This document shows positions 23,501-36,505 of a stretch of DNA of 64,000 nucleotides, one piece after another. The number at the start of each line of letters is the position of its first letter. The first letter of the stretch is position 1. This DNA is from Tenebrio molitor. Its lineage: Eukaryota; Arthropoda; Insecta; Coleoptera; Tenebrionidae. The translations under genes and the position numbers were made by a program. The notes beneath the pieces were generated by a model that saw only the letters and a list, made by a program, of their open reading frames with translations, searched no databases and was not told the DNA's origin. The stretch covers positions 9,796,001 through 9,860,000 of the forward strand of contig NC_091051.1 of the NCBI RefSeq assembly GCF_963966145.1, given 5' to 3'.

Positions 23501-26500
23501 GATGTAGCTGCGCCATGCTTTAACGGCAACCAAGACCAGCCTACTTCACCACAAATTATTTGGAACAGGCGTTACATGACAGTATTTCTGAAAATTTGTA
23601 TGTAGTGAATTTTATAAAAATAACTGTAACTATAGATCTGTTCTTTTTCTGGGAATTTAATAGTCGAAAAAATTAACTGCTAATGTAGCAACTATTTATT
23701 AAAAAATTTCCTCGAGACTTGAAGTAAGAGAAAAAAAAACGAAATTCAGCGAAGATGTGTGTAATAAAACGAAAAAACTTAATTGGCGATTTTTTTACCG
23801 TCTGTTGAAAAACAGGTGAGATATAAATATTATCTTGCAAAGTTCTTTCTCTTTCGCCGTCAGTTTGTAATTTCTCGTGCTTAATTATAGCCCAAATAAT
23901 TAGTTTTAAAAGTACGCATCGTGATAAATGTCTTTCCGGCGTGTGGAGTTTGAAAATTATTAGAAAAGTGGAAATAATTAAGAAAATGTTTCGTATAATA
24001 AGATAATTTTGGTGTTTGATTACAATCGAAGAAATGTAGAAAATGCTGCGTCAAAATGAGAAAGACCACCTGCGATAATTACTAAGAATTAACAATTTCA
24101 AACTGTTTCCTTAATTGTCAACAAATTAAACGAATTTATATGATTTGGAATGGCGTAACATCTCTGATCCGATTATACGATGAGCAGATGTAGATTTTTC
24201 TACAATTTTATTGAGATAATCTCTCGAACTTCATCTGGTATCTAGTTTTATTTTGACCAAGTTCAGTGACTCTACAAATGCGATTTTTTTGGTGGTCAGA
24301 AGAAGCAACGTCTACTTTGAAGACGTCGAATTATAACTTTAAACAAAGTGGTTTTATAACACTATAAAAATCAATGCACACATTAGCTGCTTTCTTTAAT
24401 ATTCTCAATAAATCATGCCTATAAAATAAGACATAAAATTCCAACTACCAACGGATTGACTGCGGCGCATTAGCCTTTAAATCATTTTAAAAAGGGAAAA
24501 TTTTATTTGTGGCGGTAATTTTCTCAAGGAGGAAACATATATTTTTCTTTTGACGTTTAATGGATTAGTAGCAATTTGTCAAAAACGCTTGAGCCAACAA
24601 TGAAACCAGTATGGCCAAACAAGGCGTTCTAAGTGGCGTCCAGCTCCTTCGCCTTCATGGAACTAGTCCCATTCCTCGATGGTCCCAAAATGTGTTACCT
24701 AATCACTACTGGATACTGCCGCTTTAAATCAATCCGCCTTATCGATGAATTGGACGCCTTTTATTGTTACCTTTTCTTTAATTACTTACAACGGATTTGT
24801 GGTGCGGTCCAGCCGTCGAGCTTTCACGATCGCTCGCCTCACGCCACCTTCAATTTCGACTCTTGAGTTGGGCGACAAGGATGGCAATAAAGTCGGATTG
24901 AACATTTATAGAAAACTTGGCACCTATGTTATTGATTAACCAGTTGGATTCTTATTCGGGTTTTTAATTGAACGTTTTATACCTTCCTCGAGCTTGTTAA
25001 ATCGACTTGATGATGCTTCTCGTTACTGTTTACGACGTTATTATGCGAGTTGTAAATTTTCGTGAACTATCCATCGATTAATTGGACTTCCCTTCCACCA
25101 ACTATTTCGTCAATATTTCGGTGATTAATTTTGTATTCTGTGGGAACGGCTAATTCGGGGCCCGTTTTTTACGTTTATAATGGCAATAAAGGCGTTAACG
25201 ATAGACTTTTAAGACTGAGCTTTATCTATCTATAAAGTTTATTTTAATGTGATCCTTGCCCACACTTACAACTTCTGAAGACAATGATGCGACCTTCTAA
25301 CCCACTACATACATTAACAACGGTGTCATAGCTCAAACGCTGCCAATTTATATCGGGAAAATGTCTTCGCCGCCGACGTTTCAGTTTTTCTCGTGAGACG
25401 GCTTCATTATCAGCCGTAATGGGCGGAACAATTACGACTAATTATTTTTAGCCCAAATCCTCACCGAACGCTCGAAATTGCGCTATAAATCTCTTAAAGT
25501 TAATTATTTTGAATAAGTTTATACCGTGATTGAATATAAATGAGCTAATATAGGTCCAGGCCGGACAACTTAATTCAGTCAGTTTTAGTGTTAATTAATG
25601 TAAATTTTCGTTAGATATGCGGTTCGATGCGCGTAGAATGACCTGCACAATTCGGTTTAAATCCTAATTGCCGACATCCCAGTAAATTTTATTAATTGGT
25701 AAGCTCGTCTCGTGTTTCGGGGTTTAAAACCCTTTAGGAGCTTTTTTTAGTTGGAAGCTCAATCGCGCCACTGTTTTCGGCAATTATGGGTGCCCAGAAA
25801 TTATACAAATATGAAGCTTCTCCTGTTCGTGACCGATCCGAATCGCGTGCGTCTTCTGATAATTCTTCAATAATTTTTAGTAGGTCATCGAAGACAAAAA
25901 ATTCCCATCATACCTATAACTATAATGTGAAAGATCACAAACCGTTTTTAATCTCGGACCGATTCTGTTATTATCTAAATTATATATTTTGATATTTCGA
26001 AATTCCAAAATTATTCGAATTAATCTGCTGAATTTCAGGAAATGTTTATCGCTCGGTCGTAAAAAAGCGACGCCTCTTTCAAGCTTGTAATTTTAAGTCT
26101 GGAGAAATTATTCGCGATTTAGCTCTTCGATTACAGTTTGTGAGCACCGAACGTTACGTAAATTTAATTCATGCAGTAGCTCCGAGCTTAATGCAAATAT
26201 AAATCGGATGGCTTCCTCATTTGACACGTCTGAATAAAACGAGGCTGCAGATGTATAATTCTGATAGAGGTTTGAGGGCATTTAAACCATTTAGAAATTC
26301 AGGTAGTCTGCCATACAGTCACCTCGGGACTTTTCATTAAACAGTAATTTTCTTCAAAATGCACCACTGATTACTTAACTACCATGTTACACAAAAGCAG
26401 AGGAGAGGCAAAACAAATTATTTTCTGGAAAAAATATAGATATAGTTTAAACAGGCGCCCGTGGATTTTTACAGTTTTACAGCCACGAGGTTTGCGTCAG

Positions 26501-28972
26501 ATGCGTGCAGCGGTAATTGTTTAGCGCAATTGCGAGTTCCTCTCCTGATCCTCTATTGATATCTCCGCGATAAAAGCCACTTAGGTTCTTTGTGCGCACA
26601 GACTGAGTGATTTTTTGGTCCGACTGTAATTTCTTTGGCTAATAAATCTTCATTATGAGAAATGCGCAGGTAGGGGCGTAGCACGTCGAGACTTAGCCCA
26701 CACAGGAGTCGAACTAATTAATGCAGCAATCATACCTGTGTTAATGTGTAATTTGAAGATTAAAGTTGCGGTTGCTTTGAGAGGCAGCGTCAACTATTTA
26801 ATAAACTGCTGCCTTCGAAGCGACATTTAAAATTTATTTCGAATCCCACGGATTTCATGATTTATGTGTGTCTCGAAGGGGTGAAATCTAAAACTGTCAT
26901 TAAAATAATTTAACGCGAATTACCAGTCGACTTCGGTCTTGCTTGTTTTAAGTATCCCCACAAATAATCAATAATATGAATGGAATTCAATTTGGTGTCG
27001 CATTTTTTTTACAACTGCTACGAGTTTACTTGCAGAGGAAAGACTAATTGTTTTCTATCTGTCAGGTGAACAATACGTTTCCACAACAAACTACGTCGTG
27101 ATAAATTAATGACAAAATGCAACTATAAAAGGAAGTGAAATTATATTCTCTTAGCTGCGTCATCGTATGGTGTTATATTTTTAATCGAAATGAACCTTCT
27201 ATTCGACTCCGGGTGCCTCAAATCTCGCCCTCAAATCTTATTTAATCATATCGGCTACTGTTGTCGTTCATAGAAACCGTAGATTGATTTAGCTATTGGC
27301 ATTTCAAGTCATTAAGATCAATGATTAACTTACATGCATGTTGTTTATAATATTCGATACGGATACGTGATTATAGCGCTGCCTTTCTTTGTTCAGATTG
27401 ATAAATACAGATAATTGCTATGAAGCTGCGAGTAAATATCGCTCAACAGTTTCGTTTTTTACTACCAACACATACCAACTTACGGGTTTTTTTTCTCATC
27501 ACGTGACACCGCAAAACACTATCGACAACACTCTCTCCACGCCAATAATACAACTGCTGTCGTTACTTCCAACACAATCAGTCTTATTGAAGTGATAAAA
27601 GCTTAACCTGTATCATTAACTTCGCATACAAGAAATGGATAATTGCTTTTGGGCTTTTGCATGGCGTCGCTTGTCATACTTTCAGCAGAAACTCCATTTA
27701 GTTATGTCTTGAAGAGAAAAAAAATATTTTCACTTATGTACGTGTCAATTATATTAACTTCAAGCCCCTATTTTGTAGGCAACCAAGTAATCATAACGAT
27801 TAACCTTTAGTATTGTATAGTTACGCTATGTACTGTGCCTGACCAATTTCACAGCCACAGTCAACTACGATGTAAATAACATCCATAATAACTCTGCACT
27901 CTAAAATAGTTTATTGTATTATTGAAATAAATTGACATTACTTTAAAATAACATTTAATAATAATAATGACATGTTTGTGAGGCTGTGTTCATTACGACC
28001 AAATAATTAATACAACTTTTCGTGGAATAATGTTTTAATTAAGAAAATTGATATTTTCTCTCTAATAGAATTAGGATCTCAATTTCGTTAATATTATTTG
28101 AAGCGGAATTGGAGTTAGTAACACTAATTAAAGATTTATGTGTCGGAATTCTTTGTGTAAATTTTGATTTTTTTTCGGTTTAATTACTAGAACACCCAGT
28201 TAGGTGCTAAGCCTATTAGAGAGAAGATTAAATTAAGCGCAGAGATATTAACATTATTGTTGCGGATGGCGTGGTTCCGTAATCAGAAGAACCATCGCGA
28301 ATTAAGAAACTAATCACTACACAAATTGCTCGGTTAATTAATAAGTCAACAGTTCAAGTTGATGATAATTAAGTGCAGCATTAAAGAATCGTTTTTTCGA
28401 ATTTGTAATTATAATGAAGTTCGAAAAAGAAATAAAGAATGTCAGCGGATAGAGCCGTGGCGTTTGAAATGGGTTGGATGCTTCTGATTTTTCTATACCA
28501 ATAATTGATCAATAATTATTACTGTCAGATCAGACAATGCATGTTTGGAATCTCGCCTGTATTTATAAATATATCAAAGAAACGCCATTATATTTCAACT
28601 ACGTGGTTATAATGTTTTATCGGGTTGGTGTGCGACTGAGGCGAAGCATCGCATAAGAAAATTTTAGTTCCTTTTATTATAATAAAAAATATATTGAAAT
28701 TCAATTATTATTAATAAAATCTTTTAACACCGATTAAGAAGTTCCTATTTAATCTCTTTTGCATGACGGAAAGTAACAGGTAAAATTGTTTAAATTCCTA
28801 CAAAACTGTGAATATTAAATTATTTAAAAGTAAGTCACACAGGATGATTTTTTACAAAAATGCTTCTGCGGTTAAGCAATTCTATTATTTTGCTTCAGCG
28901 ACCATTTTTCAATTGAAGCGCAGTTACAAAACTCTCAAAAACTTTCTCCCACCGTGTAACCATAGGTAACTA
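20561..28972. other. Gene-free spacer downstream of the Pax gene
   Basis: More than 8 kb with no supported gene, RNA gene, or clear inverted-repeat element. It is unusually clean compared with the transposon-rich right half of the window. Short frames such as 21587-21853 and 24633-24866 have no recognizable domain. It may hold regulatory DNA of the Pax gene, but nothing in the sequence proves this. Confidence 0.5.
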
Positions 28973-29706
28973 TAGTCTGTCTCAATTCTAAATTTTCACC
29001 ACCTGTTGAATTATGTTGGCAAAATAAAAATATTTCTAAATTGGGGATTGTTATAACCAAAGTTGGCAACATAATTAATTTAAAGTATAAACCATTCACG
29101 ATTATTTCAAATTCGGACTGTCTATGAAAATCTGACATTTTAGTTGGCAGTATTGTGATTTGTCTTAATAAATCTATTTTAGGTTATAATTCAACCGAAC
29201 ACTGCTCCCAAGTTGTTACATTTTTTAAATAATTGAACGCATTAGGAACAATAATCGTAAAATTGTAATTGAAATGAAACATACATATTTGTAGGGCAGT
29301 TCTGGGTAAATTCTTATTAACTAAATTAATGACGGAATTGACAACAATGCGAATATTTAAAAACGAAACGTCATATGACAGGACCTGACGCCAATCTAAC
29401 AAAAAGAAATCGCGGCCTCCTGCGTGTTTAAAATAATCGTGAACGGCATATAAAGTGTTTCGAAGACATAAAAAGGTTGCCACCCGAGTTAAGTAATAGA
29501 CAAATTGATGAAAAGGTAGGAAATATTTTTTCGGAAAATGTACAAAATTCTAATATTCTAAGATATTGAGTTGTAAAAACGGAAATTGTCAGACAGAGAA
29601 TGATAACGTCACAAATACAACCTGACGCATTTTTCACCGAACAGTGTTGCCGGTTGTATTTCTAACGTAGAATGCAGTGCTGGTGGAAATTTAGAATTGA
29701 GGTAGA
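28973..29706. repeat. Inverted-repeat unit 1 of the 29-30 kb stack
   Basis: The left arm (tctcaattctaaatttt, caccacctg) pairs with the right arm (ggtggaaatttagaattgag) near 29680-29703. Just inside are tgttgaattatgttggca on the left and gtagaatgcagtgctgg on the right. Those two inner blocks recur in the next unit, although its outer arms differ. No coding frame with a domain was seen. Confidence 0.6.
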
Positions 29707-29707
29707 T

Positions 29708-30090
29708 TATATAATCAGTTTCAAAATCAAAATCCACCACCTGTTGATTTATGTTGGCAGAAAAAAAAATCCCTAGAACAAGCTTCATCTTTTTGGGTTG
29801 GCCCCAAATTTGACATTTAATTGTTGAGTTTATTTACGTAACCCAAAATAATTATTATGTACAGAGAGGGTGTAACTACTCTATCGTACCTGTTGAGTGA
29901 AACAATAAAATGAGAATAAAAAAACACGATGAATTACGACCAAAACGACGGTCAACAGTTTTCTTTCATAACCCCACTTTTTTCTGACACTGCAGACACA
30001 CTAAAAACAAAAGTTGGCGACGTTGTCGGTTGTATTTTCGAGGTAGAATGCAGTGTTGGTGGATTTTTGATTTTGAAACAGATTATAAAG
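29708..30090. repeat. Inverted-repeat unit 2 of the 29-30 kb stack
   Basis: The left arm (gattatataatcagtttc, aaaatcaaaatccacca) pairs over about 36 bp with the right arm ending at 30090 (tggtggatttttgatttt, gaaacagattataaag). The inner blocks tgttgatttatgttggca and gtagaatgcagtgttgg match unit 1. Length is about 383 bp. Confidence 0.7.
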
Positions 30091-30548
30091 TTCATTTACG
30101 TTGGATTTTCCCTGTCGAATTGTTGTCATGTTGCAAACCTGCACCTCCTTTTCTAGTAATTTTCACATTATCGTGTTAGAGCGATTTGACGTTTTTAATT
30201 TTGAATGTTAGTTTGACGTGTGAAATAAAGTTACAGATTTCTTCATAAAATTCTATTCCTCTCCTATTCCTGGTTAATTTTACCATGGCGGAAAGAAAAA
30301 TGAAGGTATAAAACCTCCTTAATAAATAACAGGTAATTTGAAAATTGCGTTTATTAAATGTAGTCAAGAACTGAAATAGTGAAATATGCCTATCCCAACC
30401 TAACCTCTGCAGTCTACGCATGACATAGTTACTTTATCAGCCCGTATTGGCGACATACACAGCTAACATATTATTGAAGTACAAATCATACTGCCAAAAA
30501 ATTAAATAATTTGACCTTGACGAGGAAAATCCAACGTGAATGAACTTT
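30087..30548. repeat. Inverted-repeat unit 3 of the 29-30 kb stack
   Basis: The left arm aaagttcatttacgttgg (continuing attttccctgtc) pairs with the right arm at 30519-30548 with about two mismatches and one shift over 30 bp. It begins within the last bases of unit 2, so the units abut or overlap. The interior has no recognized coding sequence. Confidence 0.65.
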
Positions 30549-30854
30549 AGGTGGCTTTTCATTTTTCATCCAGAGTGGCAATTAGATATTCAACAACAAT
30601 TAGATTAAATATTGCTTTGTTTCGGTGTTTCTAATTGGAAGTAAAAACTTCACAAACGCTAAATTAAAAATATGGAAAAATCAAAAGTTCCAAAATTTTG
30701 TTACTAATTAGGTACTTATTAATAAACTAATTCAGAATCTGTTTAGCTGGCTTAGCTCATTTAAATTATTGAAAGTGTATCGTATTTTAAAAATTGGTCA
30801 TTTTAGTAATTAATAATTGAATAATTGAATAAATAAATCAACGGTTCTTAAATT

Positions 30855-31058
30855 ATACTGGGTGTTCATTTAAATTTATCCTCAAAATTGGCGAGCCGAT
30901 TGTGAACGCACCACTCGTCCGTTTGCAGAGTAAAAACACAAACAACACAAAAAGTGAGGTTAGATTTAAACAGCTAATCCATGATCTGTAATCTGTGGTG
31001 CGTTCACAATCGACTCTGCAACGCCAACTTTAAGAAGAAATTTAAATGAATATTTTTT
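30855..31058 (+). mobile_element. MITE family A, copy 4
   Basis: The left end is actgggtgttcatttaaa. The interior has acaaacaacacaaaaag and gtgaggttagatttaaac. The right arm has gttcacaatcgactctg, caacgccaacttt and aaatttaaatgaat. The last few bases of the right end have decayed. Length is about 204 bp, with no coding potential. Confidence 0.85.
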
Positions 31059-31477
31059 ATAAGTACATTGGATATTAATTAATACAGTTATTAGTGAAAA
31101 AGTAAGAATTAATTGCTTGAAAAAATATATGAACATAAATTCCTATTCAAAATGTTTGAACAGCTACGGTATCTCGATTTTTACACACTAACCAAATTAG
31201 GATCTGTCATTTTACCACATGGAGTGTGTAAAATAACACGAAAATTTTAAGCTTTCAGGGACTTCCAAAAAAACTGTTAGCTTATCATAAATAAAGTCCA
31301 TTTGTACTAAGACAAGATACCGCTACCATTGATCCGTTCAGTTTTCAAAAATGAACATAATTTAATTGTTTTCATCTAAAGTTTGCTGGCGCCATCTTGT
31401 GGTGTAAATCGTAAGCATGTCATTTATCGGTATAATAGATAACTTTCTCCCGTTAGCCAAAAAGATTAATACATTAC

Positions 31478-31595
31478 TAATGCGGTAGGAATTTTATATC
31501 GCTCGGTTTTTGTTAAAACATTCTCGCTTCGCGGTCGTGTTTCAATCTAAAAACCTCGCGCTGTAAAATGTAGCCTACCGCATTTGTATTGTATT
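31478..31595. repeat. Long imperfect palindrome, locus 1
   Basis: The left arm taatgcggtaggaatttt (continuing atatcgctcggttttt) pairs with the right arm that ends tagcctaccgcattt. The centre, read on the minus strand, is cgaccgcgaagcgagaa. A GTATT repeat begins within the right edge. This is one of six palindromes between 31.4 and 51.7 kb with private arms; five of them have related centres. Confidence 0.65.
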
Positions 31596-31625
31596 GTATT
31601 GTATTGTATTGTATTGTATTGTATT
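31586..31625. repeat. GTATT pentanucleotide microsatellite (8 units)
   Basis: Eight perfect GTATT units, followed by slightly longer TTTGTATT variants up to about 31637. It is a simple slippage repeat. Confidence 0.95.
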
Positions 31626-31640
31626 TGTATTTGTATTCGA

Positions 31641-34248
31641 ATATTCTAAACATGTAATATTTGAAAACATTTTATAATCGTTCTATATCTACTTCCTTTT
31701 AAATTATTATTTTATTTTTGGAATAAGAACAAGGCTACCATGGTATTATTAAAAATTTACAAAACATTTTGTGAAGCTGTGGAATAATTACTATTTTTTT
31801 TTCAATATGAACAAATATTTATACTCGCATCCAATAATTGCCTAAATTTTCTGAAGTAAAAATTGTGCTCGTCTATTTATTTATGTACTAGACCTAGAGA
31901 ATTTGTGGGCAAATGCTAATTATTATGTTGATGCTCAAAGCCTTGTTGTGTAAATATGATACAAATCACCAAAGATTGTAGAATTAAGTTGGGAAAAATA
32001 AACTGGTGAGTAAAAGTTGCGCATAAAAGTGTAATCAGGCGATTTATGCGATAAACTCGATTATTACGACAAGAAGAACTGTTATTATTAATCATTCAGC
32101 ATAGGAGTAGCCAGTCGAGATGAAAGCAAGAGTATTATTACATTACGACCAACCGTGCATAACTACACAGGTACACAATAATTATTTATAAAATGGTTCC
32201 AGCTCCGATAAGCTAAAAAGCTAGAGGGTGACTATTATTATTAAAGGAAGTCTCGAAACGATAATTAAAGCATTTATTGATGCAACCTAGATGCCGAAGA
32301 TCTTAACGTCAAACCGTTCGTCATGAATGGCATGTTTAAGTAAAAAAAATCCAAGTATCGATGATCCGAGTAAAAATTGTGCCAATTACTCGCCTTGTAA
32401 GAGAAGGTGGAGTATCGTCGAGTGGAATCGTTCGGAGAAATGAGCGAGGTATGAGCGTTGTTCGAATTTATTGCAAGTCAGAGCAGTTCTATTATTCCTC
32501 TAGTTGATTACGAACCCAGCAGGGGTACAGCCTGTCGCTCCTGAACCAAATTATACTTAATTATAACCATAATGTAGTTTCGATTTGCCCATGTAAACAT
32601 TCACGCGACCCTTGTGGAAAGCAACGCCACCGAAAATTCCATCAAAAATTTTGTTCGTTTTGCGCCACTCCGACACGAACTGGTTTGCCAGTAGTTGCAC
32701 CACAATTAATCATCTAACAATTGATTGAAAATTAATCAAAACTATAACGAGGCAGGTGATTGCTTGTGAGCGTTCACACCATAGGCGTCAAATTAGATGT
32801 TTTAGAAGCCAACTCCTTTATAATTATGGCATTGTGAGTTCTTTGGCCTTCTCCCTTAACGCGCTTCCATTTCGGCGGCAAACAATGAGGTCGCCCGCGA
32901 ACAATCTTCATCGATGAATTAATTGGCTACCAAAAACTCCCCGGAGGAATCGACGAGCTCCCGGAGATCCTCCGTCTAACTACACCTATTCAACAAGTTA
33001 ATAAATCCGAAGTTCCCACAAACAAAGCGGCGTCGATCATGATCAACGTTTCGAACATAATGAATGATGACGTCAGGGCTCCCGCTGCTAGACTTAGGGA
33101 GCGCTGCGACCACAATGCTTGCCATAAAAAGGTTATTGGGTGCTCTTTGTTAACACTGATGAGGGCGGACTAGAATATTAACAAAAAGTTCATGTTATAT
33201 TACAAGTTATTATTAACGAGACTGACTGATAGCTGAACGGCCTCTAAACAATACCGAGGAATTTCGATCGATTCTCATCTTTGTCTCAACTCCGGTAGCA
33301 CCTCTCTAGCTCCGATTATATTTTTTAAATTAAATCGTAATTGCCTCTATAATTGCCCGTATCTAATTAATCACTCTCGTTTCTTACACATTACACCCAT
33401 CAAATTTCGTTAATGATACGATATCATCAAAAAAAAAAAAATACGCTGACCAATCCTCTCGATAAAATAAGAGTGGAAAATTAAATTATGTAACGTGCAC
33501 AGGTGAAAAAAATTGCACCGATAAATCTTCCTTTCTATTATTAATGACTTAATAGAGCACAATTTTAGTTTGTCCATCCGGTTTACGTTTACCTCCGACT
33601 TGACGTCTTTGCATTGCCGAAAAGGACCAATGCAAGCTTTAATTCTTGCAAACTGCTTGATTTAATGAGGCTACTGGTACATATGGTCAACATAAACTTA
33701 AATATCTTTGACATAATGTTACATTACCCTAATTAAAGAATTGAACCTAAACCAACAAATACATTATAGAGAGCAGGTACTTCCTCTGGCAGGATTTTAA
33801 TTAATGCCGCTGCTGTTACCGCGATAATATTTATGTTTTATTTATAAGATTTAACATGTGTACGAAAGGTGTAGATACTAATTACCAATGACAGGACGGT
33901 TACATTTTTTTTACTTTACCTTATTCGTACACCAGCCTCGTGTTTGGACTTGATATCTTTATTAACTATGCGAACTGAAATAACATAATAACTTGCAACC
34001 ATTCAAATATAGGTCAGTAAAGTCATTTTTTCATCATAAGTGAATTATTTGTTTCTATCAATAAAAAGTGAAATTGTTTTAAATTATTCTTAACGACACT
34101 AAAAAAGATTATTATCGCTAGCATTTTTACTAGGTTATAAAGTATTTAAGGAATTTAGATATGAGATTCTATGGATTATAGGAATTTATGTTAGCAGGAA
34201 AAATCAAAAATTCATATTAAATGTGATAAAATAAATCATATTTTTGCA
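31641..34248. other. Noncoding spacer
   Basis: No supported gene. The sequence from about 32400 to 33130 is less AT-rich than its surroundings but has no long frame. It could be regulatory or a decayed exon region. Confidence 0.45.
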
Positions 34249-34564
34249 TATACAGGTGTATCTAAAATGCGTAGTAGAGCTTGTTAAATGACAGGTTTTT
34301 TTCTATTTGAACTTTTTACGAAAAAGCGTGGACGTAAAATTTTGAATAAATTAGTCATCAAAATGTATACCCGCCAATGGATAAAGGGCGAAAATTTTCT
34401 GTTAAGATAGAAAGGGAGCCTTGTCAAAAAAGTTACATTAATATAGAAAAAAAAAATTCTCATAGTTACAAAAAACGACTCGTTTGGTAAAAATTAGAGA
34501 CCAAAAATTGACGAGTTCTTCCAGTGGTTAAAATTAACACACGTATTTCAGATACACCCTGTAT
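34249..34564. mobile_element. MITE family E (about 315 bp)
   Basis: The left end atacaggtgtatctaaaa, followed by tgcgta, pairs with the right end which on the minus strand reads atacagggtgtatctgaa and then atacgtg. No coding frame is present. A single copy was seen in the window. Confidence 0.75.
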
Positions 34565-34897
34565 ATGTGTGTCTTTAATTCATATTTGAATTAAAAAACC
34601 TCTATAACAGTGAGAGTGAGTTATAAAATGACACAACATTTTATGAAAAAAAAAGTTTATTACATTAAGTTCTTCTGCCTTTCCGTTCCCAATTTAAACT
34701 ATGACTAGTGGTGAAGACATCTGGAATGATTTTTTTTTCGGCTCTAACCTGCACCAACCGTTGGTCCACTTCTCTGACTAAAACAATCTAATTTTTCTTT
34801 TTAATATACTAGGCTCCAGTGAATACTTGACACAAAATAGCACTTGTCCACTGGAATTATGTTTCAAACCACATTCGCCCTCGTACTTCCTCTTTTA

Positions 34898-35640
34898 TCA
34901 AATTCCATTCGGAGTAAGCCCACACACAATAAAAGTGACATTGCTCAAGATAACACCTGTTCGATTGACACTTCGCAACTGATTTAATGCAAGAGAAATA
35001 ATAAGTTGCTCTCCGGTGCTTAGTACTGAAAGGTGCAACAAATTGCTAGGATCGAGGATTTTGTTGTGACTCAAGTTCAACACTTCTATCGCTTCCAGTT
35101 TTTCAAAAATATTGTTTTTGAGGGATCGAAAATTTTTAAATCAACCAAATGACGTATCTCTGGCATGTCTTTAAAGAGATTGTGACTCAAAGTGATTTCT
35201 TTGAGATGTTTCAAATTTTCCAAAACTAGGGTTACATTTTTAAAGTGGTTGTGATCTAAATTCCCGGTTCGATTTCAGTCAGTTTATTTCTTCTAATTGT
35301 GACAGTACTGGCAGTATTTGTTGAATTGATCAGCGGGAGTGCCGTTTTATACACACGTGTTAGATGATTATCAGACAGGTCAAAATGCACAATTCTGTGG
35401 TGTTCAAATGCACCTGCTTCTATTCGTTCGATTTTATTGTTGACCAGACTCATCTTTGAAACGAATATTTTAGGAAAACTTAATCTTTCGATAGTTTATA
35501 GCTTATTTCTGTGGAGATTTAGTAAATCTAGCCCAACTGACTGTTCACAATAGGAAGCATCTTCTGGTAGTTGGTGATTTTTCGGATTATTATCAAAATT
35601 TTCAATTTCTTGAATTCATCCAAAGCTAAGTCCTTAATAA
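34898..35640 (-). pseudogene. Leucine-rich-repeat protein pseudogene
   Basis: The minus strand encodes successive LRR segments: LNLHRNKL, then SLVNNKIERIEAGAFEHHR, then FDLSDNHLTRV, RRNKLTEIEPG, LDHNHFKNV, LSHNLFKDMP and finally LNLSHNKILDPSNL. The L-x-L-x-x-N-x-L pattern and about 24-residue spacing are typical of extracellular LRR proteins. A stop follows NKL in the second segment. At least three frameshifts are needed to keep the pattern: before PKNHQLP, after EIEPG, and near 35130. No start region, signal peptide or membrane segment is preserved. The parent family cannot be named. A three-unit 14-bp tandem repeat lies at its upstream edge. Confidence 0.8.
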
Positions 35641-35670
35641 AAAGTCCTAAATAAAAAGTCCTAAATAAAA
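35627..35670. repeat. 14-bp tandem repeat, three units
   Basis: Three near-identical units of aaagtcctaaataa sit at the upstream (5') edge of the LRR pseudogene. They probably arose by local slippage. Confidence 0.8.
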
Positions 35671-35951
35671 CTGACTGCTGTAAACTTTGATTTTCTTAGT
35701 TGATTAAATGCACTTCAGTTTTCAATGTTGTCCCTATGTTTTACATCATAAAAATTGTTACACATTGTCATGTATGTCGTTCGACATCTACTTGGTATTG
35801 TTGGAAATATTATTAGAAGACTTAATAAAAGTGGTATGCATTTGTGATGACATTCATTTTTTAACTTTACCAATCCGAAAACTTGTCGAGCTATTTGGTG
35901 AATTTCGATTGTTGTTTGCACACTAGCCCTGAAAAAAATATACTCAGTTAT

Positions 35952-36120
35952 AATACCACGAGTAGTCAAAGATTGTCGAATATTTTTGTGGTGGTATCAC
36001 GAATGGTCATTCGCTTTATGAACACCATGAGTGCGTAGCACGAATGGTGTTCAAAAGCGTAATGACCATAAGTGATACTATCGGAAAAATATTCTACTAT
36101 CTTTGACTACGAGTTGTATT
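35952..36120. repeat. Long imperfect palindrome, locus 2
   Basis: Arms of about 83 bp pair at roughly 80 percent. Examples are gtagtcaaagat against atctttgactac, aatatttttg against gaaaaatatt, ggtatcac against gtgatact, and gaacaccat against atggtgttc. The centre is agtgcgtagcac, so the two arms meet with almost no spacer. It has the longest arms of the series. No coding frame is present. Confidence 0.8.
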
Positions 36121-36505
36121 CAACAGACTATTCAATGAACCAAATCAATGATTAAAATAAAAATTTTCAAAGCTAGTTCGCAAATCTGCGTTACACATGA
36201 TTTCATTGTTCAGTTAACTTCGTAAGAAAGTAATAATTTCTTTGAATAAAAATAATAATCAAGGTTTGTTTAAAATATTCACCTCGACCACTAGTGGAAT
36301 AGTCAGTTATATTTTCACGAGTGGAATATTCGCTGGAATTTTCTGTTGCTAGGCTACGAAAGTACATGTCTTCTCTTTTATTGGTTAATATTTGAAAAAT
36401 AACAGGTGAATTGAATAGTCAAAAATATTTTTATTTTTGACACAGGGAATTAAAAACATAAACATGCGGGTAAAAGACGTATTAAATCTAGTGTATTAAG
36501 AAAAT

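Noticed and set aside
28630..28655. gactgaggcgaagcatcgc, resembling the palindrome centre
   Set aside because: A short tip hairpin exists (tgcgac / atcgca) but the flanks pair only weakly, so it was not counted as a member.
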